64,000 nt of DNA from Buddleja alternifolia (taxonomy: Eukaryota > Streptophyta > Magnoliopsida > Lamiales > Scrophulariaceae). The DNA is taken from positions 14,418,046-14,482,045 of the forward strand of contig CM033393.1 of assembly GCA_019426215.1 (NCBI GenBank), written 5' to 3'. Below, one piece after another: positions 10,759-23,300 of this stretch; within the stretch, counting starts at the first letter, position 1, and each line of letters begins with the position of its first letter. The notes beneath the pieces are model-generated. The model saw nothing but the letters and a program-made list of their open reading frames with translations. It was not told where the DNA came from and did no database searches. The translations under genes and the position numbers were made by a program.

Positions 10759-13700
10759 CTACCTCTCTTCACCTAAAGTTCTTGGATCTGTAGGTTCTGG
10801 AATAGATGTTCTTTGAAGAGGGATGTCAAACTGTTCAAGCCTTGCTCGAGAAGGTATTGGTAGATTTGGATACAGTGCTATTGGAGGTTCCCTTAGCGTT
10901 TTACTAAGGGCTCCAGCAGAATCACTTACCCTATAAGCAGTTATCCAAGATGGGAAAACATATCTTTGCGAAGAAGGATGAGATATTAGCTGACGCTTCG
11001 GCAGCGAGGAGGAGGATCTTGAGCACTTGAACTGGACGCTCTACTCTTCTCCCATTTTCTCTTTTCTTCCCCCTTATTGCCATCATCAGCCATTAAGAAA
11101 TGTTCTGTGAGTAGGCTAACCTGAGTAGCAATCTGAGACATTGAAGCTGTAAGATCATTCAGACATTTGTCGAAATGTTCCTGCATTGCAAGTAGCTTGG
11201 CACTGGTTGCATCATTCAATGTAGTCTCTAAGGGTTCTAGGCGCTTGTCAAAGTGTTCTTTCATGGTGAGTTGGTTGGCCCGAGTAGCATCATTCATTTC
11301 TTGAAATTCTCTGTGACACTCACCAACAGCCGCTTGAGCAGAACCGCGCATATGAGCAATCTAGGCGCTCATAGTTTGAGATTCAATCTTTGCGAAATCA
11401 GTTTTAAACCAGTGGAGGGATTCTTCATTCTGAGTAGCGTGATTGCTTACCTCCTCCAAGACTAATTTCAACAAAGGTCCAAAAGCTTGACTCACATCCG
11501 ATGGAACCGCTTAAGTAGTCGGTCGCTTGAATCTAGATGTATGCTTGAGTGAGTCAATGGGAGCTTGATATGCAAGATCAAAAACTATACCTCATATATT
11601 GATTTGAAGATCCTTAGCCAAATCAGAAATGACTTGTTCAGAGGCGTCATGATTATCCTCTGGTGGAGACGCTTGAACATGTTCTTCAACTGAAGCTGGA
11701 ATACTTGCAACTTCTGAAGTGGACGTCGGTGCAGACTGTTCAACCAACTTAGCAGGCGCTTCCTCAAGCATTGACTCTGCTTGGCGAAAGTCATCGAATT
11801 GAAAGTTCCAATTGGCTATATCTGCAAAGGAATTTGAAGCAGCTGCTAGAAGTGCAGTCAGATGTTGAAGAGGAAGGCAAGTACCTTGGATAAATGTGCG
11901 AATTGGACTATCTATGGCCCTGATGTACATGGGACCAATGATATCCAACACATGATTTGGAAAGACTTTGGACGGCGCTTGGAAAATGGAGAAAATTGCA
12001 TCGGAGCAGTATTCCCTGGAAAATCAAATTAGCTTATCGATTGGAAGAGATTTGAGTCGCTGAGATTCAGGTACATAGGCAGTGTAGTACTCTTCCAGGT
12101 AGGGATAGATCGTTTGAGCCAGTCTCTGATTCCTTTCCAACAACGAGAGGACAAGCTCATAGTGATTGAATACCTCTTTGCGGATAGATAGGAGAAATGG
12201 ATATCCTCGAAAGGGATAGATTACTGAGCTGTTCTATTGTCTGAGATTAGCAGTGAAGATTCTGTCAAAATGAGAGAGAGGAGTCATAATCTTCACCATC
12301 ATATTAAAATTCTCTTCGCAGTGGCTTGGAAAGTGTATTGATGGCCCACATACGCTTCAACCCAATTTACTTCATTCATGTAGTAGTCAACACCTGCATT
12401 GACCAACGCTCGAATGCCTTCATGGTGGATATCTCTGATGGATTCAAAGCAATATCTATCAGTTTGATAGCTAGCATTCTAGACGCTGTCAAAGTATGCA
12501 TCAGCTTCTGATTGAATCACATCCGTTGGAGATTCTAGACACTCACCGGCATGAATTCATTTATTCTTCCACAACCGAAGTGGAATGACAGACTTCATGT
12601 TCTCATCACTGTTTGCTATGTGAGTAAAATGTGTGTAGCATTCTCTGTTTAAGACTGCCTCTGAAGGATTGAGAAAGGTTGGGCAAAGAGGATCATACAC
12701 TCTGATGTTGTAGTCTCTTAGAGTGAAACCAGTTGGCTTGTTGTGCCCATAGTCGAGGTAATAAGCCAGATCCGCATCACACTGAGGAGTTCTACCACCT
12801 TGTCTGTCTTGTTGGAGGATAAGAGAAGAAGGTATCTGACCAGGAGTTTTACCAAGTTAAACAGCCAGATAGTATTTCTTCTCAATTTCTGTTAACTCAG
12901 TGTTAAACACTATATCCCTGATATTTCTGTCAATGTCAATCAGCAGGGAAATTTCTTTCTCCGCAGTGATGTATCTTTCTTCATTGTAGCCTGCGGGGAT
13001 GAAATCTTCTTTAAGTGCTGGAAGCATATAATTGATTGAATGATCAATCGTTTTCAGTGGATCTAGCTTGTAAAAATGCCTTGGCTTTGTAACTTCCACA
13101 GCAATGCTCTGACTTTCTAAGCGTGCCTCTATTATAGCCGGGACAAGAGTTGATGTTTGAACCACTTTGCGAACAGGTTCTTCGGCTTCAATTGCAGCAG
13201 CTTCGGCGGCAACATCTTTGGCAATAGCTACAACTTCTGTCATCTCAACATCCAGATGGACGTCTGTTGATGCTTCAGCAGCAGCTGGAACTAAAGTTGT
13301 AGCACAAGAACTATCCTCTTTAAGAGTAGGATCTTCTACAGATGTAGGAAAAGAAATGTTGCGGGAAGAAATAAACTTACCCTGAGAGCTCGGCTCAACA
13401 GCAACTTGAGCGCTTGGTTCAACCGTCTCAGGCTCTTCAGGAACAGGAGCATCTTGAAGCTTGCTTGTGCTGGAACACTTGAAAATCTTCTTTACGTTAA
13501 CTCCTTCAATGAGTTTAAGCGTTTCAGCAGGAGGAGCAGCAGCTGGTTCTTCGAAGTCTATTTGTGTGATTATACCTTCCAGCCTCCTTCACTTGATCAG
13601 AGGGATCTTGTCCTCTGCATCCTCATCGGTTTCCTCATCGTCCTTTTGAGGAGAAGGAACAACTTGAGCATTGGGCTATCTGGGAACCCTCTTCTTTGTA

Positions 13701-14554
13701 ACAGTCGGACACTTCACGGCTTCCACTTGAGCAGGACGCTCAGCCTCTTCATCAAATGCTTCACGTACTTCTAGACGCTCAGACAGTGGTCTAGCAGAAC
13801 CACCAAATTTGGGAGAATTGAAGAAATTATTTAGAATCCTTTTTCCCAGCAACTTGGCCTTATTCAGAGGATGACTAGACGAGTAAACACAGCCCGATCG
13901 ATACAGCAAGTCACTCAAAATAAACCCATAAGGTTTATTTAGGGCATTTAAATAGTCCCGAAACCTTCCAAAGACATACTCACTCCAGTTGATCTTGATG
14001 TTAAGGAGTATTGCTATCATCATCTGAAACCGCAATGGGTTGACTTTACCAAAAGTGCGCACTCTGCATTTTATAATTTTGCTGCAGAAATCAACCATCA
14101 ATCGGTATTTAGAAACAAGTTCTTTCTTTTCAAGGTGCTATTTGTATGGTACACCGTCATAAGCACTCATAGTAGTCCATGCTTCTTTGATTTGTTCCAG
14201 AGTAACGCAATCCAATGCCTCACCCTCATTTGGGAGGTTGAAGTTCTAGGCAATGGAAGTAGCAGACAGTACAAATTCTTTTGGTGACTCCTTCTTGGAT
14301 AGAGGAATGAGACAAGAGATCGACTTCTTGTCCTCAGAGATTTTAGCAATTTTCCAGAAGGTGTCGACTTCCATCGGAAATAGATAGGAGTACTAAGTTC
14401 AAAATGTTTTAAGCCCAGCCTTTGTTATAGAGTCCATCATTTCTGTCAGGTTAATCTGAGGTTGTTCATACAGAAATTTCCAGTCAACAACAAGGCCTTC
14501 AATGAGCTTGATGGTAGGCTCGGCAGAAGTAGTAGTAGATTTCTTCGGTGCCAT
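10759..14554 (-). pseudogene. Long extra reading frame downstream of pol in element B (Sirevirus additional/env-like ORF)
   Basis: An extra coding region of about 1,260 codons on the same strand as pol. The start is chosen at 14554 (MAPKKSTTTSAEP). A folded-looking N-terminal part follows (FWKIAKISEDKKSISCLIP; KVNPLRFQMMIAILLNIKIN; FGRFRDYLNALNKPYGFILS). Then comes a long Glu/Ala/Pro-rich acidic linker, a middle part (HFYKLDPLKTIDHSINYMLP; ERNQRLAQTIYPYLEEYYTA), an Ala/Glu/Ser-rich stretch, and a likely coiled coil with repeated LxAMQEHFDKCL-type units near 11000-11340. It ends around 10759. At least five stops and several frameshifts break it. No signal peptide or clear membrane segment was seen, so 'envelope' is not supported. 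Extra ORFs after pol are known in Sireviruses; their function is unknown. Confidence 0.7.
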
Positions 14555-15399
14555 TTTAGTGAAATAGATGAATTGAGATTTTCTTTTTGAAGGAGAGAGA
14601 GAGAGATAGTAATTTTGTAGATAGCTTTGAGTAAGAGTAAATAATTTTTTCTGCAGAAATTTTGTTTTAAATGACACAGTAAAGGAATTTTTTAAACTTG
14701 TGTTCTCTAGTCTTAGTAGGATTTAGACACGTAAAGTTATTTAATCTCAACCATGAATATTTTAACAGCGGATGCGAGTTTTAAGCAAGAGAGGGAAGTT
14801 ACATTTGGTAACTCCCATATATAAAGATTTGAAGTCCGAGTTAAAGTTTTAAAACGTTTGGCATTTTTAGAGTGTAATGCACGCGCTTTAAGGTATACTG
14901 ACACGTACCCAGACATGTACTAACTCTGAACCGTTATTTTGAAAATTTTTGATTACCCGTTAGTTTGATGTGATAGAAGCGTGTAGATAGAGTACAAAAA
15001 TAGACTTTTATGTCAATCCACTACTTCAAGAAGCGTGAAAAATTTATGCATGAATTTTACAAACAATTTTATATTAAGTGTTGAAGGGAATAAGTTCAAT
15101 GCTTAACAATTGCCACTTGTTACCGCTTGTTCTTGTTGTAACTATTTTATGTTAACGCTTGTAGTCCAAGTCTTTTTTATGCTTGAACGTCCAACATATT
15201 ATGCACAAATAATACTGAGGGTTGATGATCATGCATATGAAAGTTTTTTATCATTGACGCTTACAGTTAGGTTCAAGTACAATTTTAACGTTCCCCCTAA
15301 ATTTGTTAACTTGTAACAACTTTTCAAAGATCTTCTGAACATAAATAAAGTGGATTCCCCCTAAATTATATGCCTAATAAAATATGATGCAGAAAATGA
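14555..15399 (-). other. Untranslated region between pol and the extra reading frame of element B
   Basis: 845 bases without a convincing gene. On the minus strand it holds a TATA-like TTTATATAT (14816-14825) and, about 96 bases before the extra frame's start, TTTCTGCAG (ending 14651), which resembles a 3' splice site. Either could serve to express the downstream frame from a separate promoter or a spliced RNA; both are inference. A CT-rich run (about 14595-14612) follows the acceptor. Confidence 0.4.
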
Positions 15400-16780
15400 T
15401 TAAGCATTTAAATCGATCATACCTAATTCACTTCTCAAAGTGAGAAAACATTGTTCGTTGAGAGCTTTGGTGAAGATATCTGCCAATTGTTTGTCAGTTC
15501 CGATAAAGTTCATGGAGATATCTTTCTTTTGAACATGGTCACGAAGAAAATGGTATCTAATGTCAATATGTTTGGTTCTGGAATGAAGAACAGGGTTTTG
15601 AGTCATGGCTAGAGCGCTTTGGTTATCACAATGAATGGGGGTTAGACTTAGGATTATACCATAATCTCTAAGTTGTTGCCTCATCCATAACACTTGTGCA
15701 CAACAACTTCCTGCAGCTACATACACGGCTTCAGCTGTAGAGGTAGCTATCGATTGTTGTTTCTTACTATGCCATGAAACTAACCTATCACCTAGAAACT
15801 GACATGTACCACTAGTACTCTTACGATCTATTTTGCAACCTGCAAAATATGCATCTGAGTAACCAATTAGTTCAAAAGGAGAATCCCTAGGATACTATAA
15901 GCCCACATTTTGTGTGCCTTTTAGGTATTTAAGGATTTTCTTGGCAGCAATTAAGTGTGACTCTTTAGGATCAGCTTGAAATCGTGCACACATGCATACC
16001 GAAAACATAATATCAGGTCGACTAGCAGTAAGATAAAGAAGTGATCCAATGATACCTCTATAATTAGTGATATCAACCTTCTTTCCACTTTCATCTTTAT
16101 CTAACTTCAGCGTTTGGCTCATTGGAATTTTTTAATATGATGCATTTTCAATACCAAATTTCTTAATCATATCACGTGTGTATTTAGCTTGGTTAATGAA
16201 TTTGCCATTAGGGAGTTGTTAACTTGTAATGCTAAGAAGAAAGTTAATTCACCCATCATGCTCATTTCAAATTGTTCTTGCATCATTTTAGAAAATATCT
16301 CACACAGACGCTTGTTAGTAGAACCAAATATAATATCATCAACATAAATTTGGACTAAGAAAATATCTTAGTTATTGGTAATTTTAAATAGCGTTGTGTT
16401 AACGCTGCCTTTGGAAAAGCCTTTACCAATAAGAAAAATAGAGAGAGTGTCATACCATACTCGGGGTGCTTGCTTAAGCCCATAAAGTGCTTTATCTAGC
16501 TTGTAGACCATACCCTTACCATGATTGTTGATGAATCCCGGTGGCCGCTCCACATATACCTCTTCTTGGAGTTTACCATTTAGGAACGCACTCTTCACGT
16601 CCATCTGATATACCATAAACTTGTTGAACACTGCATACTCTAGAAACATGCGGATTGCTTCAAGATGGGCGACAGGAGCATATGTCTCATCAAAGTCAAT
16701 ACCCTTTTCTTGGCAATCTCCTTGAGCTACGAGTCTGGCCTTGTTTCTTGTTACAGTGCCATTCTCATCCATCTTGTTTC
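15400..16780 (-). pseudogene. pol: Reverse transcriptase C-terminal part and RNase H of element B
   Basis: Continues the pol frame interrupted by element C at 16780/25914. Visible blocks in order: [55 protein letters not shown], the catalytic YVDD (16335-16346), then RNase H with YSDAYFAGCKIDRKSTSGTC, STAEAVYVAAGS, the CDNQSALAM block and HIDIRYHFLRDHV. The end is LRSELGMIDLNA at 15400. Stops occur after the FKITNN block (about 16369), near 16220, 16132 and 15894. RT copies element RNA into DNA and RNase H removes the RNA strand; this copy cannot make a full enzyme. Confidence 0.9.
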
Positions 16781-18391
16781 TGTTAGAGTGTATGCCCTCA
16801 AATGCCATAAAGATGATAGATTTATAGGGCATAGACTTGTAACTAAACAATATCATTTTATAAAAGGCATTATCTTGTTGTTTTCTAATAGGTGTTTGTA
16901 AGGTGTTAATAAACAACGTAAAGTCCTTGAGTATAAGGCAAACCTTCTACTTCCTATGGGATAGGGAAAATGGCACTAGAAGGGTTTGATCTTTATTCTC
17001 TAAATAGGGTTCGCAAGTCTAAGAAAGTATTTGACTGGACATCAATACAGAACAAGGACTTGCATGATATAAGTTTTGACAGAGAAAGTGGCAGTCGAAC
17101 ACTATGGGAATGATAGTGGGAACTTATGTCATGGACATATAAGTTGGACTAATATGTTCGAACACGGCTCGCATCAGTTTCATCACATGGGAATTCACTC
17201 ACAGACAGTCAATGATGAAACTGATAAGTTGTGATAGGTACGCGTGAACCTTAGACCTGAGGAGTCGAGTTGAAGATGTACTTGTGACATCAAGTCTGTC
17301 ATTAGAGTAGTTAGATCCAAATCACCCTTTGGTGGGATCGATCTCGAAGTGCGACTTGATGGGCAAGTAGCATTGTTAACTGATTAGCAAAATGGGATTT
17401 ATTCCCTCATAAGTGAATGAGCTAAGTATCCTATGCAGTCATGAATGAGTGAGGTTAAAAGTCTTTGGCCAAAGCATAAAATGACCTCGACTCATTATGA
17501 GCTAAGCATATGGTCAAGTCATGTGAGTTTGACTAAAACCATGACTCTCACTTGACTGGGATGCAAGAATAAAAGGTTTATACACGTACAGTATTCACAG
17601 CGTATATGGTTTGGAATGATCCTCTTTATTCGTTCTCAATTGGGATACGACGTGAGCCACGTGACTGGCTAGGTGTTACTCACATCCTTTTGGTTTCCTC
17701 CCAATTGCCTTTTGAGATGAACTTAAAGAGTCGCGCTTAAAGGAAGTGCAAAAAGAAAATCGTAGGAAAAGACTTGAGAGAATTTTCGGTATTGGATATC
17801 GAGATCAATTAATTAATCATTAGATGATCTTATTAATTAATTGAGTTAATGAATTAATTAATTCCTCATGGGAATTTAATTATAATATTAACATGAATTT
17901 AATTAATTTATTTATTGGATAAATAATATTAATTATTTAATTAATTAATAAACAAAAGCCCGAAGGCTTAAAAGCCTACAAGTGGGCGTCCAAAGTGGAC
18001 CCCCATATGGGGCTTATGAAGCCTAGGTTATTGTTTTCTATTGAAGTATATATATATACTACTTAGTGAAAAAATAACTAGGTTAAGAGAATCAACTCAA
18101 AAAATTTCTCTCTAAGTCAAACTCTCCTCCCTTTCTCTCTCACTCTAGCCGTCCATCAAGGTGAAGACAAAGGTGATTTTCATTTTTGACTCCGGCGTGG
18201 TAATTTAGAGACAGCGACGTATTTTCTGTTCAAGAAAAAGGATTGCAAAGCTGGTTCAGATTTCAACATACGCGAGAACGGTAATTAATTTTGTAAAACC
18301 CAATTTAAATACGAGAAATAGAGATGAACCACTGGGATTAAACTTATAATTCTTCCGCTGCGTTTTTGTTTTTATGCAATTTTTCCCAACA
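16781..18391 (+). repeat. 5' LTR of element C
   Basis: 1,611 bp, TGTTAGAG...CCCAACA. Holds a TA-repeat TATA-like promoter (about 18047-18058), a CT-rich stretch after it (18110-18150), and several short AT-rich palindromes around 17810-17960. Confidence 0.95.
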
Positions 18392-18392
18392 G

Positions 18393-18404
18393 TGGTATCA
18401 GAGC
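18393..18404 (+). promoter_or_regulatory. Primer-binding site of element C
   Basis: TGGTATCAGAGC, one base after the LTR, is complementary to the 3' end of initiator tRNA-Met, the usual primer of plant Copia elements. Confidence 0.95.
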
Positions 18405-20346
18405 CAATCTCTGATTTCTGTATTTAATTGATTACGTGATTATGTGTTATTCGCGTTTTTTGAAGCATGTTTTGAATATGTTTTTCGTGATGATAATCCA
18501 TGATTTTTCTGCATTTAATTCATATATGTTGTAGTATGATGACTTGTGAATTGAGAAATCTAATTTTTGTGAGAATCGGGTCGGAAAAACCCCGCGACGA
18601 GCACGTTGAAAATAATGTGCGCAGTCTGCGCCCTGGGCATGCAATGCAGCGGGTGGCCTTCGGGCCACATGCTGCGCGCACAGCGTGCGCATGTGCGCAC
18701 GCGCAGGACCTGGCCACGCGGCCAGGCACCAGCGCACGGCACCTCGCCGCGCGACCATGCTCAAGCCGTGCGCTGGGCGCACGACACAAGTCATGTCGTG
18801 CGCCCAGCGCACGTGGGCCCAGTTTCGTGGGCCCGAGTCCATGACCCGGGTCCTAACGGGTCAGGTTATTTTTCCTCGAGTCCAATTTTTTATTTAAATG
18901 GGTTTTGGGCTATTTTAATTATCCGGGTGGGTCAAAAGGATGATGACCCGGATTTAATTAAATGAGCCCAAATTATTTTATTTAAAAATATGGACTTTTC
19001 AATAAATTAGCTTTGGGCCTAATTGATTAAAATTAAATATGCCAATAGTTGGTAATTATATTTTATGAAATAAAGCCCAAATTATTTTTATTGAATATTA
19101 TTTATTTAAGTGAAATAATTAATTAATGGTTCTTGGAGAATTTTTTAATTAAGTTATTTATTTAAATTAAAGATTCTCACTAAATGGTTTATTGTCATGA
19201 TTATCAATAAAATTTGGAATTTTATTGCGGGAATTAATTAGTTGGACTAATTATTCATTAACTTAATCATCAACATAATTGCTTTATTTTTCGCGAGCAT
19301 GTATTATATGATGGTGACATTGTCCATGGGCTTAGGTTATTTCTTTTAATTGTATTTCCTTTTATGGGTTGTAAGGGCCGGAATTGAGCCCGTTTATTTT
19401 ATTTCTAGAATTATGTATAGGTTGTTAAATAATCTCATGTAATAGATAGAAATAGAATAGGCCTTTCAAGAGGAGATCAATCCAAAAGAAGAGGAGCTTG
19501 GAGCCCATGAAGAATAGCTAGGCTTATTTTTCTTTTTTATTTAATGATGGCCCATTGGCTTGGGCCCTCTAGATAAAGCCCATGGACATATGTGTTGGTT
19601 TATTGCTTTCGATGCATGTTCATTAGTTGTCTGAAGCATGTATGTTATCAATATGCGCTATACAAATTGAGTAATGTGCAAAGTGAGACTTAGATAAATG
19701 TTTAGAACATGAATTCTCCCAAGCAAAAATTGATACTAAGTTAGTAGTAAGGGGTGCTAGGCATCCTTTCCCTCAACTAAACTTAATGAAATTAAGTATT
19801 AAACCTAGTATATGGCATCTTCCCAGTAAGTGGGGGTCGTATATCAAGATTTAATTCTAGAATTTTATTAAGTGCATTAGATGCCTTAATCGAGACATAT
19901 TTCACCTCAAATATCGTTAAAGGGTTGCAAGGTGAAATTTAAATGTTAGATTATGAGGAGTTAGTGGGAGTAAACTTAGATAATCCACAAAGACTATAAA
20001 TCGTTAAAAGGTTGCGGTTTTGGTGGATTATGGTAAAAACAAGATTGAACCATCTATTGGATAGATTGATGTTGGACATCACTTTAATTAAAATAATGAA
20101 CCATATATCGTTAAAGGGTTGCCATCCATTAGATTAATTAAAGAAATCAATCCCCACCACGAAGTATATTGCAACGATCACTTCCGTTTTTCACAATGGG
20201 AGTGTGAATCTCGAAAAATGTAGTGGGAGCCAAGTTATAAGTTGAAGTCCCTGATTTTAAACTTGGTTTTAGTTTAGTTACACAAGTCTAATAAAGTCTG
20301 GTTTATTTTCTGCAACTATTTTGATTTATCTCTCTCAAAAACAAAA
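18405..20346 (+). other. Long untranslated leader of element C with a GC-rich hairpin array
   Basis: About 1.9 kb between primer site and gag. The 18590-18850 part is strikingly GC-rich against AT-rich surroundings and contains five successive perfect inverted repeats: 18619-18631, 18653-18668 (closed by a TTCG loop), 18683-18702, 18709-18726, and a 20-bp stem at 18767-18786 / 18794-18813 with a 7-base loop. Further on, short motifs resembling ATATCGTTAAAGGGTTGCA recur (about 19908, 19995, 20105). The leader of element A shares the second half. Such leaders usually hold packaging and dimerisation signals; that use here is inferred. Long open frames on both strands of the GC-rich part are by-products of its composition. 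Confidence 0.7.
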
Positions 20347-23300
20347 ATGACTTTCAGCTCACTTTCCGTTTTACTCGAAAAGAACATCCTTACCGGACCC
20401 AACTACGTAGATTGGCTGAGGAACTTGAGAATAGTTCTCAACATGGAGTCCTTGGGATACGTGTTGGACACAGACATCCCTGCTCCTCCTGCTAGAACAT
20501 AGGCCAACGAGGAAGAAGTCCAAGCTCATGAAAAATGGGTAAAGGACGACGTCCAATGTGTGGGTACATTCTCGGCTCAATGACAAACGAGCTTCAGAGG
20601 TCCCACGAGAAGATGACCACAGCAAGGGCTATCTTGGCACACTTGGTCGAGCTCTATAGTGAGCACAGCCGTACTGCTAGATACGAGATATCTAAAGAGC
20701 TCTTCGGGGCCAAAATGAGAGAAGGTGAGAAGTTGGGGATCATGTTCTCAAGATGATCTCGAGGATCGAGAGATTGGAGGCTCTCTATTTTACAATGAAC
20801 CCACAGCTTCAAACCGATCTCATTTTGCACTCTCTTCCTGATTCTTTTTCCCAATTTGTCATGAACTTCAATTGCAATGAGATTGAATGCAACTTAGCTG
20901 GGCTAATGAACAAATTAAACACTGCACAATCTCAATTGAAGCCCAAGGGAAAGGAAACTGCATTCGTTATCTCTTCTGGGCCCAAACGGGCAAAGAATAA
21001 GAAAAAGAAAGCCAAGAAGCAGAGTGGCGAGCTTGGAGCTCAGGGTGGTGTCGATAAAGGAAAAGGAAAAGCTCCTGTGAATCGCAAGCGTAAAGGGCCA
21101 CAAAAGACAGACAGATGCCTACACTGCGGTGAGCTGGGCCACTGGAGAAGGAACTGTCCGAACATGGGGCAGGGCGCACAAGGTATGGAACTTTATGTTC
21201 ATGAAACTTATTGTTCTATGACCGTCTTCTCTACATCTTGGATTCTTGATTCTGGAGCTAGTGCTCACATTTGTTGTATGAATCAAGATCTGGTGCGAGG
21301 AAGGAAGCTGGACAGTGATGAGGTGAAGATAAAAATAGGCAGCGGGCATAGCGTCGCAGCTACTGGAATTGGATCTACCTCATTACTTTTAAATTCTGGA
21401 CATATACTATTTCTGGATAATGTTTTAGTTTTGCCCAATGGGCTTAAAAACATTGTTTCTATTCCCGTTTTAGTTAAACTTGGTTACACTTTCCGTTTTA
21501 TTGATGAACGATGCAACATTTATTATGGTAATAAATTAGTAGGCTTTGCTTCTTTAATAAACGGATTGTATTACCTTAATGTCTAGAATGAGTGTTCTAT
21601 GAATACTATACAAAGGAAACGTAGTAGGCTTGGAATAAACCAAAGATTGATTTGGTATCTTAGACTAGGCCATGCCGACGAACATAAAATTAGCAAAATG
21701 GAGAAAGATGGACTAATTGGCCCATTGGGATTGGATCCCTATCCTACTTGTGAATCTTGTCTCAAAGGCAAATGGCTAGATCCCCCTTCACAGGGACTTC
21801 TGAAAGAGACTCACAAATCTTAGGCTTAGTGCATACTGATGTTTGTGGTCCATTTGGAGAAATGGCACGAGGAGGTTTCCTTCACTTCATCACCTTCACT
21901 GATGACCATTCAAGATATGGTCTAGTGTACATGATGAGGCACAAGTCTGAATCCATTGAAAAGTTCAAGAAATTCAAGGCTTTAGTGGAAAATCAAACTG
22001 GTCAACATATAAAAACCCTTCGATCGGATCGAGGAGGAGAATATATGAGCGACGAGTTTGATGTATACCTCAGAGAGAATGGTATAGTATTACAGCTCAC
22101 ACCTCCAGAGACACCACAGTTAAATCGAACTTTGTTGGACATGGTTCGCTCCATGCTCAGCTACACTGACTTACCCATTTCACTGTGGGGTCATGCGCTA
22201 CTTACAGTTGTACACATTTTAAATAGATGTCCATCCAAGTCCGTTCCTATGACTCCCTATGAGATATGGAGGAATAGGAAACCAAGCCTTAATCACATCA
22301 AGATTTGGGGATGTCCGGCTTATGTCAAAAAGACCAAAGTGGACAAGTTGGAGGCTAAATCCTTGAAGGGATGTTTCGTTGGATATCCTGAGGATTCAAT
22401 TGGATACCTCTTTTACCTGCACGATGATCAAAGGATCATTATAGCTTTGCAAGCCCACTTTCTTGAACATGAGTTCATTCAAGAAGGAGGAGCGGGTAGA
22501 AAGATTGTTCTAGAAGAACAAAATGAGACTCCAGTGGATACATCTACACAGGAAATGAGAACCGAACCTTCTGTAACACAACCACAACCACGAAGATCAA
22601 GTAGAGTACCTCAACCGCCTGAGAGGTACGGATATCTAGTACAGAGGGAGCTGGATCTCCATTCCGTATTAGAGAAGGATCATGGAGATGATCCCTCCAC
22701 TTTTGATCAAGCAATGGTGGATGTGGATGCTACTAGATGGAGTGAAGCTATGCAAACTAAGATCGATTCGATGCATGCAAACCAAGTCTGGAAACTTGTG
22801 GACCAACCTAAAGGGGTAAAACCGATCGGGTTGAAATGGATCTACAAGAGAAAGATTGGTGTTGATGGCAAGGTTGACACCTACAAAGCCAGGCTAGTGG
22901 CGAAAGGGTATAGTCAAAAAGAAGGAATTGACTACCAAGAAACCTTTTCGCCAGTGGCTATGATCAAATCAATAAGGATTTTACTTGCAATATCCGCACA
23001 CCTGGACTATGAAATATGGCAAATGGATGTCAAAACTGCTTTCCTAAATGGATTCCTAAAAGAGGATATCTATATGGAACAGCCTAAAGGTTTTGTATCC
23101 GAGGAGCATACTCATAAGGTGTGTAAGCTTGAGAGATCCATTTATGGACTCAAGCAAGCGTGCCCTAGCTGGAATCTACGTTTTGATGAGGTTGTCAAAG
23201 GATTTGACTTCATCAAGAACGAAGACGAGCCATGTGTTTACAAGAAGGTTAGTGGGAGCAAGATAACATTCCTTATGTTATATGTAGATGACATATTACT

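Noticed and set aside
18447..18965. Several overlapping open frames of 60-130 codons on both strands in the GC-rich leader of element C
   Set aside because: They arise because stop codons are rare in GC-rich, palindromic sequence; they overlap on both strands, lack any recognisable domain and lie inside an untranslated leader.
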